64,000 nt of DNA from an uncultured Pseudomonadales bacterium (GTDB lineage: Bacteria; Pseudomonadota; Gammaproteobacteria; Pseudomonadales; Azotimanducaceae): positions 620,001 to 684,000 of the forward strand of contig OY282447.1 in assembly GCA_958296165.1 (NCBI GenBank), read 5' to 3'. The notes below the pieces were generated by a model. That model saw only the letters and a program-made list of their open reading frames with translations. It ran no database searches and had not been told where the DNA came from. Positions 52,482-62,747 of the stretch are shown here, piece after piece. The position numbers and the translations under genes are program-made. Positions within the stretch are counted from its first letter, which is position 1. Every line of letters begins with the position of its first letter.

Positions 52482-53930
52482 ATGAACAGCGCAGTTTCAG
52501 ATTGCACGGAACGTCGCCAGCGCCCGCTGGTGGGCGTGGCACACCTTCTCGGCGGCAAGGCGGCACTCGTCGCCATCGCCTTTGCCACGGCGTCTGCCGC
52601 GTCCGGCGCGAACTTGAACGACGTTTACCAGCAGGCGCTCGAAAACGACCCGGTGCTGGCCGGCGCACGCGCCGGCACCGCCGCACGCAAGGAGGCGATA
52701 GCGTTGGCCCGCTCGGCGCTGCTGCCGCGAGCGAGCGCGAGCGCCGGGGTCTCGAAGACTACGGTTGGCGTCGATGGCACCGACCTGAACCCGCAGAGCG
52801 ACACGTTCGGCCGGCCGTTCCCGGAACGAGACGTAGAGCGGCGCAACTGGAGCGCCGGCATCAGTCAAACCGTGCTGGACGTGCCGACTTGGTACAACTA
52901 TCGAGGGGCGCTGGCTAGAGCCAAACAAGCGGATTGGGACTTGCAGACCGCCTCGCAAGCGGTCATCACCCGTGTTGCCGATGCCTACCTGAACGTGCTG
53001 CGCGGCGAAGCGGCGCTGGAATCCGTGGTGGCCGCCGAGGAAGCGGTACACCGCCAGCTAGAGCAGGTGCAGCAACGCTTCGACGTCGGCCTAGTGGCAA
53101 TCACCGACGTGTTGGAGGCGAAGGCCGAATACGACAACGCGGTGGTGAACCGCATCCAGGCCGAAGGCAACCACGACATCTTTTTCGAGGGTTTGCGCGT
53201 CATCACCGCCAACCCGGTGGATGAGATCGATCGGTTGAGCGCCGCACTGCCCATCGTGGATCCGGACCCCGCCGACGAAGAACAATGGGTACGCACGGCG
53301 CTCGCCAGCAACTACAGCATCGGCGGCGCGCGCGAAGCGCTCACCGCTGCGGAGCGCGACCTGAAAGGCCAGTTGGCGGGCCATCTGCCGAGCATCTCGG
53401 CATCCGTCAACTACGGCGCCAGTACGGGCAGCCAGGCGTTCGGAGGCTTTGTGATCCCCTCCCAGTCCTCCGCCTCGCTAACGTACTCGTTGAACGTGAA
53501 CATGCCCATCTTCCAAGGCTTGCGCACCTACGCCAGCGTTCGCCAAGCCCGCCACAGTCTGAACCAAGGGCGGCAACAGCTCATTGCGCAGGAACTCACC
53601 GTGGAGCGGGATACGCGCAATCTGTATCGAGCCGTGGTCACCGAAGTGGTGCGCGTCGCGGCGCGCGGCGAAGCGATCAAGTCCTCGGAATCCGCTTTGG
53701 AGGCCACGCAAACCGGCTACGAGGTGGGCACCCGCAACATCGTCGACGTGCTGCTCGCACAACGCCGTTTGTTCGCCGCGCAGTTCGACTACGCCAATTC
53801 CCGCTACGACTACGTGATCAATCTGCTGCGCCTGAAGGAATCCGCCGGCGTGCTCAACGAAGACGACATCGCCGAGCTCAGCGAGTATTCAGACAGCGCC
53901 AACGCGGTACGGCCGTTCAGCGCCCGCTAG
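52482..53930 (+). CDS. tolC: TolC family outer membrane efflux protein
   Basis: 482 residues, ATG 52482 with AAGGAT. After a signal peptide (VAIAFATASAASGA) the mature protein starts NLNDVYQQALENDPVLAGARA, the classic TolC helix. The two internal repeats of the trimeric barrel are visible, with RVADAYLNVLRGEAALESVVAAEEAV and RNLYRAVVTEVVRVAARGEAIKSSESALEATQTGYEVGTRNIVDVL. It forms the exit duct for efflux pumps, probably also for the neighbouring RND pump, which is convergent with it. Confidence 0.95.
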   Translation: MNSAVSDCTERRQRPLVGVAHLLGGKAALVAIAFATASAASGANLNDVYQQALENDPVLAGARAGTAARKEAIALARSALLPRASASAGVSKTTVGVDGTDLNPQSDTFGRPFPERDVERRNWSAGISQTVLDVPTWYNYRGALARAKQADWDLQTASQAVITRVADAYLNVLRGEAALESVVAAEEAVHRQLEQVQQRFDVGLVAITDVLEAKAEYDNAVVNRIQAEGNHDIFFEGLRVITANPVDEIDRLSAALPIVDPDPADEEQWVRTALASNYSIGGAREALTAAERDLKGQLAGHLPSISASVNYGASTGSQAFGGFVIPSQSSASLTYSLNVNMPIFQGLRTYASVRQARHSLNQGRQQLIAQELTVERDTRNLYRAVVTEVVRVAARGEAIKSSESALEATQTGYEVGTRNIVDVLLAQRRLFAAQFDYANSRYDYVINLLRLKESAGVLNEDDIAELSEYSDSANAVRPFSAR

Positions 53931-53953
53931 GCCGCTGGCGCGCCACGCCTGCC

Positions 53954-56900
53954 CTATTGCCGCGCCAAGCCAGCCATCAGCCGCTCCAGCGTCTTCGCCA
54001 CCGCCTGTGGCGAACCTGTGCGCCGCGCCAGGAGAGCGTAGAAGGACGGCACCACGAACAGCGTTAGCAGCGTCGCCAAGGTGACGCCCGAGAACACCAC
54101 GATGCCAAGCACGGTGCGGCTCTCTGAACCTGCGCCGGCCGCCAGGATCAGCGGGATGGAACCCATCACCGTGGAGATCGTCGTCATCACCACCGGGCGC
54201 AGGCGGATGCCGGAAGCCTCGACCACGGCATCCTCGAAAGACCGCCCGGCGTCTCTAAGCTGATTGATGAACTCGACGATCAGCACGCCGTTCTTGGCGG
54301 CGATGCCGATCAGCATGACCACGCCGATCTGGCTGTAGATGTTGATCGTCGAGTCGGTCAGATAAAGGCCCAGCAACGCGCCGGTGACGGCCAGCGGCAC
54401 GGTGACCAGGATCACCAGCGGATGTACGAAGCTCTCGAACTGCGCCGCCAGCACCAGAAACACGATCAACAGCGCGAGGCCGAAGGTGAACAGCACCGTG
54501 CCGGACGATTCCTTGTACTCCAACGACTCGCCTTGGTAGTCGATGCGGGCCTCGTCGGGGAACGACTCGCGCACTACCCGCTCTAGGAACTCCAGAGCAT
54601 CGCCGAGCGCCACGCCGGGCGCCAGGCTGGCGGAGATGGTCACGGAGCGCAGGCGGTTGTAGCGGTTCAGCGTGCCGGGCCCGGCCCGTTCCTCCACGCG
54701 CACGAGATTGGCCAGCGGTATCAGCTCGCCGGTGCGCTCCGAACGCACATGGATGTTCGTCAAATCCTGGCGGGAGGCGCGCTGGTCGTCCTTGGCCTGG
54801 AGGATCACGTCGTACTCCTCGCCGTCCTTCACGTAGGTGGTTATGCGCTGCTCGCTCATCATGGTGGAGAGCGTGCGGCCGATGTTCTGCACCGACACGC
54901 CAAGCGCCGCGGCGCGGTTCTTGTCGATGCGCACGATGGCTTGCGGCTGGGTTTCCTTGAGGTTGCTGTCTATGCGCATGAGACCCGGGAACTCGCCGGC
55001 GCGCTCCAGTATCTCGTCGCGCCAGTCCGCTAGGGTGTCGTAGTCCGGGCCGCCGAGCACGAATTGCACCGGCTGGCCGCCGCCCATGCGGGACAGGCCG
55101 GAACGCATGAAGGCGAAGGCGCGCACGCCCGGCACGGTTTGCCACGCCGCGGTGGCCCGACCTGCCGCTTGCGCGGTGCTCACCGTTCGCTCCTGCCAAG
55201 GTTTCATGGTCACCATGACCACGCCGCTGTTCGAGGCGTTGCCGCCCCAGCCGGGAACCGCCAGCACTACGACGTCCGCGATGCCTTCGTCCACCATCTG
55301 CATCGCCGGCACTTCGAGCTTCAGCACTTCGCGCTTCATGCGCTCTATGCCCATGCCCTCGGCGCCGGACACCATCGCCATGAACGATCCCTGATCCTCC
55401 TGCGGCGCGTATTCCTGCGGCACGGTCTGCAGCAGCCAGTACGCGGCGCCGAGTGCGCCCAACGCCACCAGCACCGCAGCCCAGCCGTGTCGAACCAGCA
55501 CCCGCAGCGCCGCGCAATAGCGCCTGCGCAGCCAAGTGAAGCCACGGTCGATGCCGCGCGAGATGCGGTTCTCCTTGCCGCGCTGGCGCAGCAGTTTCGA
55601 GCACATCACCGGCGTTAGCGACAGCGCCAGCACGCTGGAGAACACCACCGCGGCGGCGATGGTCACCGCCAGTTCGCCGAAGATCACGCCGATGTTGTCG
55701 GTGAGGAACATGATCGGCGTGAACACCGCCACCAGCACCGCGGTGGTGGCGATCACCGCGAAGGCCACTTGCCGAGAGCCGTTGAAGGCCGCCACCAGCG
55801 GCGGTTCGCCCTCCTCGATGCGGCGGTGGATGTTCTCGAGGACGACGATGGCGTCGTCCACCACCAAGCCGATGGAGAGCACCAGCGCGAGCAGCGTGAT
55901 GAGGTTCACGGTGAAGCCGAACGCCGCCAAGGCGATGAATGCGGAGACGAGGCAGATCGGGATGGTCACGGCCGGAATGGCCATGGTGCGCAGCGACCCC
56001 AAGAAGGCGAGGATCACGAGGCTCACCAGCACGATGGTGACGGCTATGGTGCGGTACACCGAATTGATCGCTTCGCGGATGAACACCGAGTCGTCGGAGC
56101 CGGTGGAGAGCGTGATGTGCTCGGGCAGCGTCTCGTTCAGGCGCGCGATCTCGGCCTTCACCGCTTCCAGCGTTTCGAGCGTGTTGGCCGTGGACTGCTT
56201 GATGATGCCGATGCTCACCGTCGGCAGGGCGTTGGCGCGGTAGATCGAACGGTGGTCGCGCGGCGCCACTTCCACCTCGGCCACCTCGCCCAAGCGCACC
56301 AGATGGCCGTCGTCGCCGCGCGTGATGACCAGTTCGCGGAAGTCCTCCGCGCTCTCGAAGCCGCGCGCGATGCGCACAGTGAGCTCGCGCGTTGCGGTCT
56401 CGATGCGCCCGGCCGGCAATTCCAGGTTCTCGCGCCGCAGCGCCGCTTCGATGTCCGTGACCGTCAGGTTGCGCGCGGCCAAGGCCAGGCGATCGATCCA
56501 GACGCGCATCGCCGGCCTGGCGCCGAATACGCTGGCGTTGGCTACGCCGGGAATCACCGCGAAGCGGTCGCCGATGTAGCGATCCGTGTAGTCGGTGAGA
56601 TCCATGCGGCTCATCTGCGCACTCACCACGTTGATGTACATCACCGGGCGGGCGTCCGAATCCTGCTTGCGCACTTCCGGCGGACGCACATCCTCCGGCA
56701 GCGAGCGGTTGACGCGGGAGACGCGGTCGCGCACGTCGTTGGCGGCGGAATCGATGTCGCGGTCTAAGTCGAACTCGATGTTGATGAACGAGCCGCCGTC
56801 GCGACTCGACGAGCGGATGGACTTGATGCCCTCGATGCCGCTGATCTGATCTTCAACGATAGCGGTAACGCGCGACTCCACCACATCGTTGGAGGCGCCA

Positions 56901-57055
56901 GGGTACGCCGTGCTGATGGACACCACCGGCGGCGTAATGTCCGGGTATTCGCGCAGCGGCAGCACCGAGAAGGAGAGGATGCCGAATGCCACCAGCGTCA
57001 AGCTGATCACCGTGGCGAAGACGGGGCGCTTAACGGAAACGTCGGAAAGCCACAT
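53954..57055 (-). CDS. RND efflux pump inner membrane transporter (AcrB/MexB-like, HAE1 class)
   Basis: 1,033 residues, ATG 57055. The N-terminus MWLSDVSVKRPVFATVISLTLVAFG is the HAE1 start. The proton-relay aspartates are in LSIGLVVDDAIVVLENIHRR. Two periplasmic loops and twelve TM helices are expected; the C-terminal half contains GIAAKNGVLIVEFINQLRD. It probably exports hydrophobic compounds, with the membrane fusion protein encoded seven bases upstream and TolC. The extension to 57121 lies in the end of that gene and is not used. Confidence 0.95.
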   Translation of the reverse strand: MWLSDVSVKRPVFATVISLTLVAFGILSFSVLPLREYPDITPPVVSISTAYPGASNDVVESRVTAIVEDQISGIEGIKSIRSSSRDGGSFINIEFDLDRDIDSAANDVRDRVSRVNRSLPEDVRPPEVRKQDSDARPVMYINVVSAQMSRMDLTDYTDRYIGDRFAVIPGVANASVFGARPAMRVWIDRLALAARNLTVTDIEAALRRENLELPAGRIETATRELTVRIARGFESAEDFRELVITRGDDGHLVRLGEVAEVEVAPRDHRSIYRANALPTVSIGIIKQSTANTLETLEAVKAEIARLNETLPEHITLSTGSDDSVFIREAINSVYRTIAVTIVLVSLVILAFLGSLRTMAIPAVTIPICLVSAFIALAAFGFTVNLITLLALVLSIGLVVDDAIVVLENIHRRIEEGEPPLVAAFNGSRQVAFAVIATTAVLVAVFTPIMFLTDNIGVIFGELAVTIAAAVVFSSVLALSLTPVMCSKLLRQRGKENRISRGIDRGFTWLRRRYCAALRVLVRHGWAAVLVALGALGAAYWLLQTVPQEYAPQEDQGSFMAMVSGAEGMGIERMKREVLKLEVPAMQMVDEGIADVVVLAVPGWGGNASNSGVVMVTMKPWQERTVSTAQAAGRATAAWQTVPGVRAFAFMRSGLSRMGGGQPVQFVLGGPDYDTLADWRDEILERAGEFPGLMRIDSNLKETQPQAIVRIDKNRAAALGVSVQNIGRTLSTMMSEQRITTYVKDGEEYDVILQAKDDQRASRQDLTNIHVRSERTGELIPLANLVRVEERAGPGTLNRYNRLRSVTISASLAPGVALGDALEFLERVVRESFPDEARIDYQGESLEYKESSGTVLFTFGLALLIVFLVLAAQFESFVHPLVILVTVPLAVTGALLGLYLTDSTINIYSQIGVVMLIGIAAKNGVLIVEFINQLRDAGRSFEDAVVEASGIRLRPVVMTTISTVMGSIPLILAAGAGSESRTVLGIVVFSGVTLATLLTLFVVPSFYALLARRTGSPQAVAKTLERLMAGLARQ

Positions 57056-57062
57056 GGCGAAC

Positions 57063-58142
57063 CTAGCTGCGCACGCCGCCAGCGTTGCCGGCGTCCTGCT
57101 CGGCCAAGCGCACCGGCGCACCGTTGCGCACCTTGAGCACGCCCTCGGTGATCACTTGCGCGGTCGGGGCGAGGCCGGAGCGCACCTCAATCCAGCCGCC
57201 GCGCCGCACGCCCATGTCGATGGCCGTCATCGTCGCCCGCTGGCCCTCGCCAAGCGTGTACACGAAGGTCTGGCCGCCGCGCTGCAGCAGCGCCGTTTCC
57301 GGCACCGTCAGCGCCTCGCGGCTGGAGATGGTGAGCCGCACGGTCATCAACATGCCCGGCCGCAACAGCAGTTCGGCGTTCTCGATCAACGCCCGCACAA
57401 GCACCGCCCGGGTAACCGGATTCACCCGCGACCCCACCGTTTCCACCTCGGCGGGGAAGGTGAGATCGGGGAACGCCGCGCTCTGCGCGGTTAAGCGCAG
57501 GCCAGGCTGCACGACGCCCAAATGAATCTCGGCAATGGAGAAATCGAGCTTGATGGTGGAGATGTCGTCCAGCGTGGTGATGGCGGTGCCCGGCGTGATC
57601 AGCGTGCCGGCGCTCACCTGCCGAAAGCCGAGCAAGCCGGCGAACGGGGCGCGGATCAGGCGGTCGTCCAAGCGGGCGAGAATGGCCTGGTGGCGGGCTC
57701 GCATGGCGGAGAGCCGGGCCTGCGCTTCGTCCACGTCGGAGACGGGCACGCTGCTTTGATCGAGCAAATCCTTCAGCCGCTCGTACTGCGTGCGGGCATC
57801 CAAGACGTTCGCTTCGGCCTCGGCAAGCAGCGCCGTTTGTTCTTCGTTGGTGAGTTCCACCAATACGTCGCCCTGCGCCACGAAGTCGCCGTCCTCGAAG
57901 CGCACTTGGCGGATGGAGTCGGTGACCTTCGCGGTGATGGTGAGCGATTCGTTGGCGAGCGTGGTGCCCACTGCTTCAACCACGTCGTTGACCTGCCGCA
58001 GCGTCGCTTGCTCCGCCACCACCAAGGTCGCCGGCCGGGCGCCGAAACCGCGTGCAGCGCCGGAAGCCGGGCCGGAAGCGCCCTCGTCGGCACAGCCAGC
58101 CGCAAGCAATAGCGCAATCGCGGCCGCGCAGGTTGTGCGCAC
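57063..58142 (-). CDS. RND efflux membrane fusion protein, lipoprotein
   Basis: 359 residues from GTG 58142 with GGGAGG upstream. The signal peptide ends AAGC (lipobox). The order is that of adaptor proteins: beta-barrel and lipoyl halves (VRFEDGDFVAQGDVLVELTNEEQ), an alpha-hairpin (EQTALLAEAEANVLDARTQYERLKDLLDQ), then RAPFAGLLGFRQVSAGTLI. It bridges the RND transporter and TolC. Transcribed with the transporter gene. Confidence 0.93.
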   Translation of the reverse strand: MRTTCAAAIALLLAAGCADEGASGPASGAARGFGARPATLVVAEQATLRQVNDVVEAVGTTLANESLTITAKVTDSIRQVRFEDGDFVAQGDVLVELTNEEQTALLAEAEANVLDARTQYERLKDLLDQSSVPVSDVDEAQARLSAMRARHQAILARLDDRLIRAPFAGLLGFRQVSAGTLITPGTAITTLDDISTIKLDFSIAEIHLGVVQPGLRLTAQSAAFPDLTFPAEVETVGSRVNPVTRAVLVRALIENAELLLRPGMLMTVRLTISSREALTVPETALLQRGGQTFVYTLGEGQRATMTAIDMGVRRGGWIEVRSGLAPTAQVITEGVLKVRNGAPVRLAEQDAGNAGGVRS

Positions 58143-58179
58143 GGCGACCTCCCGGCTCTCGAACGAGGCTTGTAGTGAC

Positions 58180-58205
58180 GCAAGCAACTATAGCAAGCAA
58201 CTATA
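58180..58205. repeat. Tandem 13-base repeat upstream of the RND operon
   Basis: Two perfect adjacent units of GCAAGCAACTATA at 58180-58192 and 58193-58205. They lie 38 bases before the membrane fusion protein start, where the minus-strand -10 element is expected (a TTGACT -35-like box is at about 58228-58233). The position suits a regulator site. Confidence 0.7.
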
Positions 58206-58355
58206 TAGGAGGCGCTCTGTGCGATGTAAGTCAAGTCAGGGCCGCCCGGTGCTATGTGATGAACGTCACCAATTCTGCTGACAGATGTGGGTGTCGCGCT
58301 GCTGGCCTGGTGCCGACAATGGTCGCAACGAACCGCTCCTGCCGAGGTGATTGCC

Positions 58356-58880
58356 ATGACCGCCTGCACTCGACCATCGATCTTGTTCGCCTTGTGCTTG
58401 TTCTTCGCAGCGGCAGCCGGCGCGGTTGAAGGAGAAGAATCGGCCACTCGCGCAGCCGCCACGGTCATTCGCGGTACACGGGTGTTCACCGGCGATGCGA
58501 TGTTGGCGCAAGCCACGGTGGTCTTGCGTAACGGACGCATCGAGTCCGTAGTGCCTGGCCGAACCCAGTCGTTGCCGGCGGGTGCCGATGTCGTGGACGG
58601 CGCAGGCTTGACGCTGCTGCCCGGCTTGATCGACAGCCACACCCACAACTATGGCGCGGCGCTCGAACAGGCGTTGAACTTCGGGGTTACCACCACGCTC
58701 GACATGTTCACCGAGCCGAACGCCGCAGCCGCGTGGCGACGCGAGCAAGCTGCAGGCGAGGCGGCGGCGCGCGCGGACCTATTCTCGGCTGGCGTACTGG
58801 TGACAGTGAAAGGCGGCCACGGCACGCAATTCCTGCCGATTCCACACTCGACGATCCCGAACAAGCGGAAGCATTCGTAG
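58356..58880 (+). pseudogene. Amidohydrolase family protein, N-terminal part (frameshifted gene)
   Basis: From ATG 58356: a signal peptide (MTACTRPSILFALCLFFAAAAGAVEG), a metal-dependent amidohydrolase start with ADVVDGAGLTLLPGLIDSHTHNYGAAL (HxH metal motif) and NFGVTTTLDMF. At about 58850 the frame breaks: after GGHGTQFLPIP the family sequence continues in another frame as LDDPEQAEAFVAARVAEG. One missing base would explain it. The annotated end is the resulting stop. May be a real mutation or a sequencing error. Confidence 0.75.
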
Positions 58881-60171
58881 CGGCCCGGGTGGCGGAGGGT
58901 TCCGACTACATCAAGATCGTCTACGAGACCGGCGCGGCGATGGGACGCCCGCTGCCCACCCACGCCCCGGCGACGCTGAAGCGGCTGGTGGACGCCGCGC
59001 ATAGTCACGACAAACTGGCGGTGTTTCATGTGAGCACCGCCGCGGAGGCGCGCAGTGCCATAGACGCGGGCGCTGACGGCCTGATGCACATGTACCAAGC
59101 CGGCCAGACGCCAGACGAAGCCGGAGAGAGGGCTGCCGACTTGCTTGCCGCTGCCAAACAAGCCGGCATCTTCGTCACGCCCACGCTCGCGGTTATCGAG
59201 ACTCTGCATGGCTTGGAAGGCGGCGCCGAACTCGCCGCCGACGCCCGCATCGCGCCGTTTCTAGACCCCGATCAGCGCAACAGCCTGGGCCGCGACTTCG
59301 GCCTGCCGGCGCGACCGGACGCTTTCCAAACACTGCTCGAAAACGTGCTTGCGTTGTACGCCGCCGGCGTGCCGATCTTGGCCGGTTCCGACGCGCTCAA
59401 CCCCGGCACCGCGTACGGCGCCAGCCTGCACCGCGAGTTGGAACTGTTGGTGGCGGCTGGTCTCGAACCGTCCGCCGCCTTGCGCGCGGCGACGGCCGCG
59501 CCAGCAGACGCTTTCGGCCTGGCCGACCGCGGCCGCATCGCGCCCGGCAAGAAAGCGGATGTGCTGCTGGTACGCGGCGATCCGAGCGTAGACATCCTGG
59601 CAACGCGCGACATCGTGGCCATCTGGAAGGATGGCGTCTATTTCGAGCGCCGCCGCCCCGACGCGGCAGTGCCCGACCGCCCCGTTTTGCAGCCAGGCAT
59701 GTTGAGCGATTTCGAGGCCGCAACTCTGGCGACGTTGCCACAACTCGGCTGGCAACCTTCCACAGACGCCATGATGGGCGGCGACTCCACCGTCCAGCTC
59801 GGCGTCGTGGCCGATGCCACGGGCGGTACGGCGCTGCGCATCGACGGCGAGATCGGCATGGGTTTCCCCTATCCCTGGGCGGGTGCGATGATCGGCCTTG
59901 CGGCCGGCCAAGCGATGATGCAACCGGTTGATGCAAGGGCCAGCCGCGTCTTGCGGTTCGACGCGCGCGGCCGGCGTTCGCCGAGAGTTTGGGCACCGCG
60001 CCGGCCACTGTGGTTTTCGATGCCAACGCTGAACAGTGGACTGCCGTAGAGATTGCCCTCGACGCATTCGCAGGTCTAGACGCCAAGGGTTTGGCCGCAT
60101 TCCTGTTCGCCGGCCCTGCAACTCCCGGCACCTTCCAACTCGACATCGACAACGTGGAGCTCAAGCCATGA
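58859..60171 (+). pseudogene. Amidohydrolase, C-terminal part plus CIA30-like tail (frameshifted gene)
   Basis: Continuation in the second frame from LDDPEQAEAF, with EGSDYIKIVYE (metal-binding Lys), VFHVSTAAEA, LMHMYQAGQ, ILAGSDALNPG (catalytic Asp) and PGKKADVLLVRGDP. After the hydrolase, a domain with GGDSTVQLGVVADATGGTALRIDGEI resembles a CIA30-like domain. The frame ends at 60049, but from about 59970 a third frame continues (GTAPATVVFDANAEQWTAVEIALDAF) to a stop at 60171. The intact ancestor would have been a secreted amidohydrolase-CIA30 fusion. Confidence 0.7.
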
Positions 60172-60376
60172 CCGCGCCGAATCGGCTTGCGCTGTTCGTG
60201 TGTTGCTCGTGCGTTGCCGATGTTCACCACGACAATGGGCTCCTATGCGGGCTATCCGCATTGGCTGGACGTTGATGCAAGGGCCTTTCCAGGCAGCGTG
60301 CCATCGGTGCTAGCGCTTGATGCTCCTGTCCGCCTCTGTCGAAAGAGTGCGGATTGGCGCCAGTGGATGCGCGATT
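60172..60376. other. Interval between amidohydrolase and ABC permease
   Basis: An ATG overlaps the last amidohydrolase stop (ATGA at 60168-60171) and opens 35 codons (MTAPNRLALF onward) before a stop; a different frame continues with VDARAFPGSVPSVLALDAPV. This could be the decayed start of another secreted protein. No intact gene is seen. Confidence 0.4.
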
Positions 60377-62473
60377 ATGCGTGTGTTTGACACAATCATA
60401 CTGGTCATTGCGGAGCTCAAATCCGCTCCAAGCTCGTTCGTGTATTCGACGTTTATCGTGTCCGTGGCGGTGGCGATTGTCACTGTGCTGCTGTCGATCG
60501 CTATTGAGTTCAGAGGCACATTGCCGTTTCCGGGTGGCGACGAGGTGCTGCAGGCGCGTGTCGTCGGTCCCGAAGGGGGCGCTGGTCGAGTTGATGCGGG
60601 CGAAGTGGCTCACTGGCGCGCCAATGCTGCGCACTTGGCTGACATTGGGGCGTTCGCTAGGGACTATCCGCTTGTCGATCTCGGCGGGCAGACATTCGAG
60701 GCGGCGGTTGGATACATAACGGAGTCAGTTCCGGGCATTGTCGGAGTGGCGCCGCTTGTGGGGCGATGGCCGCGGGCGAGCGAGACCGATGCCGTCGTGA
60801 TTGGATACAGCCTCTGGGATAGCGTATTGGGCAAAGATCCGCGTGTGCTGCAGGAAGGGCGCGTTCGGATTGGTGATCGACAGTGGCGAGTCGTGGGCGT
60901 GATGCCCTCCGGCTTCCGGTTCCCGTTTCGGGAGGACATCTGGTGGGTGGTACCGTTCGGATCCGCACATCTAAAAGACTTGGAGGTCGTGCTCCGTCTG
61001 GCAGATGCCGATGCCTCGCAGGATGTGGCACAAAAGCTGGCCACCCTCCTGCCAAGCGTGGAGGGAGGACGGCGCAAAGTCCGGCTACTCGGATTCACGG
61101 AGGAGCGCGGCGGCGTGGAGGAGCGTTTGATCTTGGGCGCGGTGGCGTTTGTCGTTCTAGGACTCGTGATCGTCGCCTGCACCAATCTCGGCAACCTCGT
61201 TGCGGAACACACGCTTGGGCGCGCGCAGGATCTGGCCATGCACCAATCTGTGGGCGCATCCGGTATGGACGTGGTTGTTCAAAGACTGAGCGAGTCGGCC
61301 GTGGTTGGAGTCCTCGGATCGTCGTTTGGCCTGGGCTTCGCGTGGCTGGCAATGGATTTCCTAGACTCCACGCTTGGCGGGTACTTAGGGTACTTCTGGA
61401 CGTCGTATCGCATTCACGCGCATGTGTGCATTTTGGCCACTTTACTCGCGATCGCGATTCCGGCCGTCGCCAGTCTGGCGCCAACGCTTCGCACAACCAG
61501 GCTCTCGATCGCGGAGAATCTTGCAATGGCATCTATGTCGATTTCTGGAAGAAACAGGACGACGGGGTCATGGATGGTGATGAATCTCCAGCTCGCCATT
61601 TCCGGAGTCGTTGCGGTGTCGGCCATCGTCATAGCGCTCTTCGCATCTGGTCGGGCCGCTTTACCAGGACTTGAGCACGTCTGGCTCGCATCGGTAAGTT
61701 TCGATGGCGGCAGGTTTGAGGATGGAACGACTTTGGACGATGCACGTCGTGAGCTCGTGCGGTCGGCCACGCAACGCAACGGGATCGTGAGCGCAAGCCT
61801 GGCTGGAGGAGGCTTGCTTCAATTCCGCGGTACACGGGTATCCGCCTTGGATCGGCCAACAGTCGGCCAGCCCAATCTCTTGTTGACCAGGTGGGTAACG
61901 CCCGAGTTCTTCGACGCCATGTCATTGGAAGTGGTTGGCGGCGCTCCACCTACATGGGGCGAGCCTCGCGCAGCCTGGGTCAACCAGGCGTTTGTCGACA
62001 CCAATTTGGGACGCACTGTTAGGTTCGGAGAACGGTTGCGCATAGATCAGGGAGCGCAGTCAGTAGAGGACGTGCCGATTCGAGGCGTTGTGGCCGATCT
62101 CCATCTTGATCAACGAGCCTTGCAGCGATTGGTTCCGCGCGTGTACCTCCCATTGGAAGGCTCATCGATCCGGGAGCATACGCTCATTGTCCGCACGGAC
62201 GGAACGGCCGGCGGAAAGCGGAGTCTCGGCGAGACGGTCTCAAGTGCGCGCGCCAACGTTATGATCGGACCCTTTCGAACCATCAGTGACGGGTTGGCGT
62301 GGATGGCTAAGCCCATGGAAGTCATGGGAATGCTCGTTATTGCGGGTGCAACCGGGAGCGTAGCCGTCTTCGCCATCGGGTTGTTCGGCCTCATTAGTCT
62401 CGAGTTAGAGATGCAGAAGAAGGACTACGCCGTGCGGAGGGCGCTTGGGCGACGGCATTGGATGTGTGGATGA
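60377..62473 (+). CDS. MacB/FtsX-like ABC transporter permease, C-terminus shifted
   Basis: 698 residues from ATG 60377. Helix 1 is at the N-terminus (FVYSTFIVSVAVAIVTVLLSIAI), then a MacB-like periplasmic domain with GYSLWDSVLG and WRVVGVMPSGFRFP, a three-helix cluster (LGAVAFVVLGLVIVACTNLGNLVAEHTLGR), and a second periplasmic domain (PNLLLTRWVTPEFFDAMSLEVVGG). This ADOP-type permease is usually two FtsX units. After EMQKKDYAVRRALGRRHWMCG it stops, while the rest of the expected final helices continues in another frame from 62458. Base composition is lower in GC than most of the window. Confidence 0.82.
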   Translation: MRVFDTIILVIAELKSAPSSFVYSTFIVSVAVAIVTVLLSIAIEFRGTLPFPGGDEVLQARVVGPEGGAGRVDAGEVAHWRANAAHLADIGAFARDYPLVDLGGQTFEAAVGYITESVPGIVGVAPLVGRWPRASETDAVVIGYSLWDSVLGKDPRVLQEGRVRIGDRQWRVVGVMPSGFRFPFREDIWWVVPFGSAHLKDLEVVLRLADADASQDVAQKLATLLPSVEGGRRKVRLLGFTEERGGVEERLILGAVAFVVLGLVIVACTNLGNLVAEHTLGRAQDLAMHQSVGASGMDVVVQRLSESAVVGVLGSSFGLGFAWLAMDFLDSTLGGYLGYFWTSYRIHAHVCILATLLAIAIPAVASLAPTLRTTRLSIAENLAMASMSISGRNRTTGSWMVMNLQLAISGVVAVSAIVIALFASGRAALPGLEHVWLASVSFDGGRFEDGTTLDDARRELVRSATQRNGIVSASLAGGGLLQFRGTRVSALDRPTVGQPNLLLTRWVTPEFFDAMSLEVVGGAPPTWGEPRAAWVNQAFVDTNLGRTVRFGERLRIDQGAQSVEDVPIRGVVADLHLDQRALQRLVPRVYLPLEGSSIREHTLIVRTDGTAGGKRSLGETVSSARANVMIGPFRTISDGLAWMAKPMEVMGMLVIAGATGSVAVFAIGLFGLISLELEMQKKDYAVRRALGRRHWMCG

Positions 62474-62715
62474 AGATCGTCATGAGAGCGGTGGCTTCGC
62501 TGGTGCCTGGACTTTCGCTTTGCATAGCGATTTGCATGACGATCTCATGTTACGGCGAAGAAGCACTTGGCAACCCTCTTGACAACGCGACAACCCTCGG
62601 CGGCGTGCTTGCCTTCGTATGCGTTTTGTTCCTTGCAACGGCTGCACTTGCAGCGGCCACGCCGGGGCTGCGCCTCATCCGCCGCAATCCTGCGGATGTC
62701 TTGAGCGAGGCCTAA
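62458..62715 (+). pseudogene. C-terminal piece of the MacB-like permease (out of frame)
   Basis: 85 codons starting LDVWMKIVMRAVASLVPGL and ending with the typical FtsX finish ATPGLRLIRRNPADVLSEA. It supplies the last two helices that the upstream gene lacks. A single-base change near 62450-62458 separates the two reading frames. As encoded, the permease would lose its final helices. Confidence 0.75.
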
Positions 62716-62747
62716 CGTTGTCGGGGGGTGCCCGCACACATCTTCTG

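Noticed and set aside
54255-55604. 449-codon frame inside the RND transporter
   Set aside because: Shadow frame of the conserved efflux protein; it has no membrane helices or recognisable domain.
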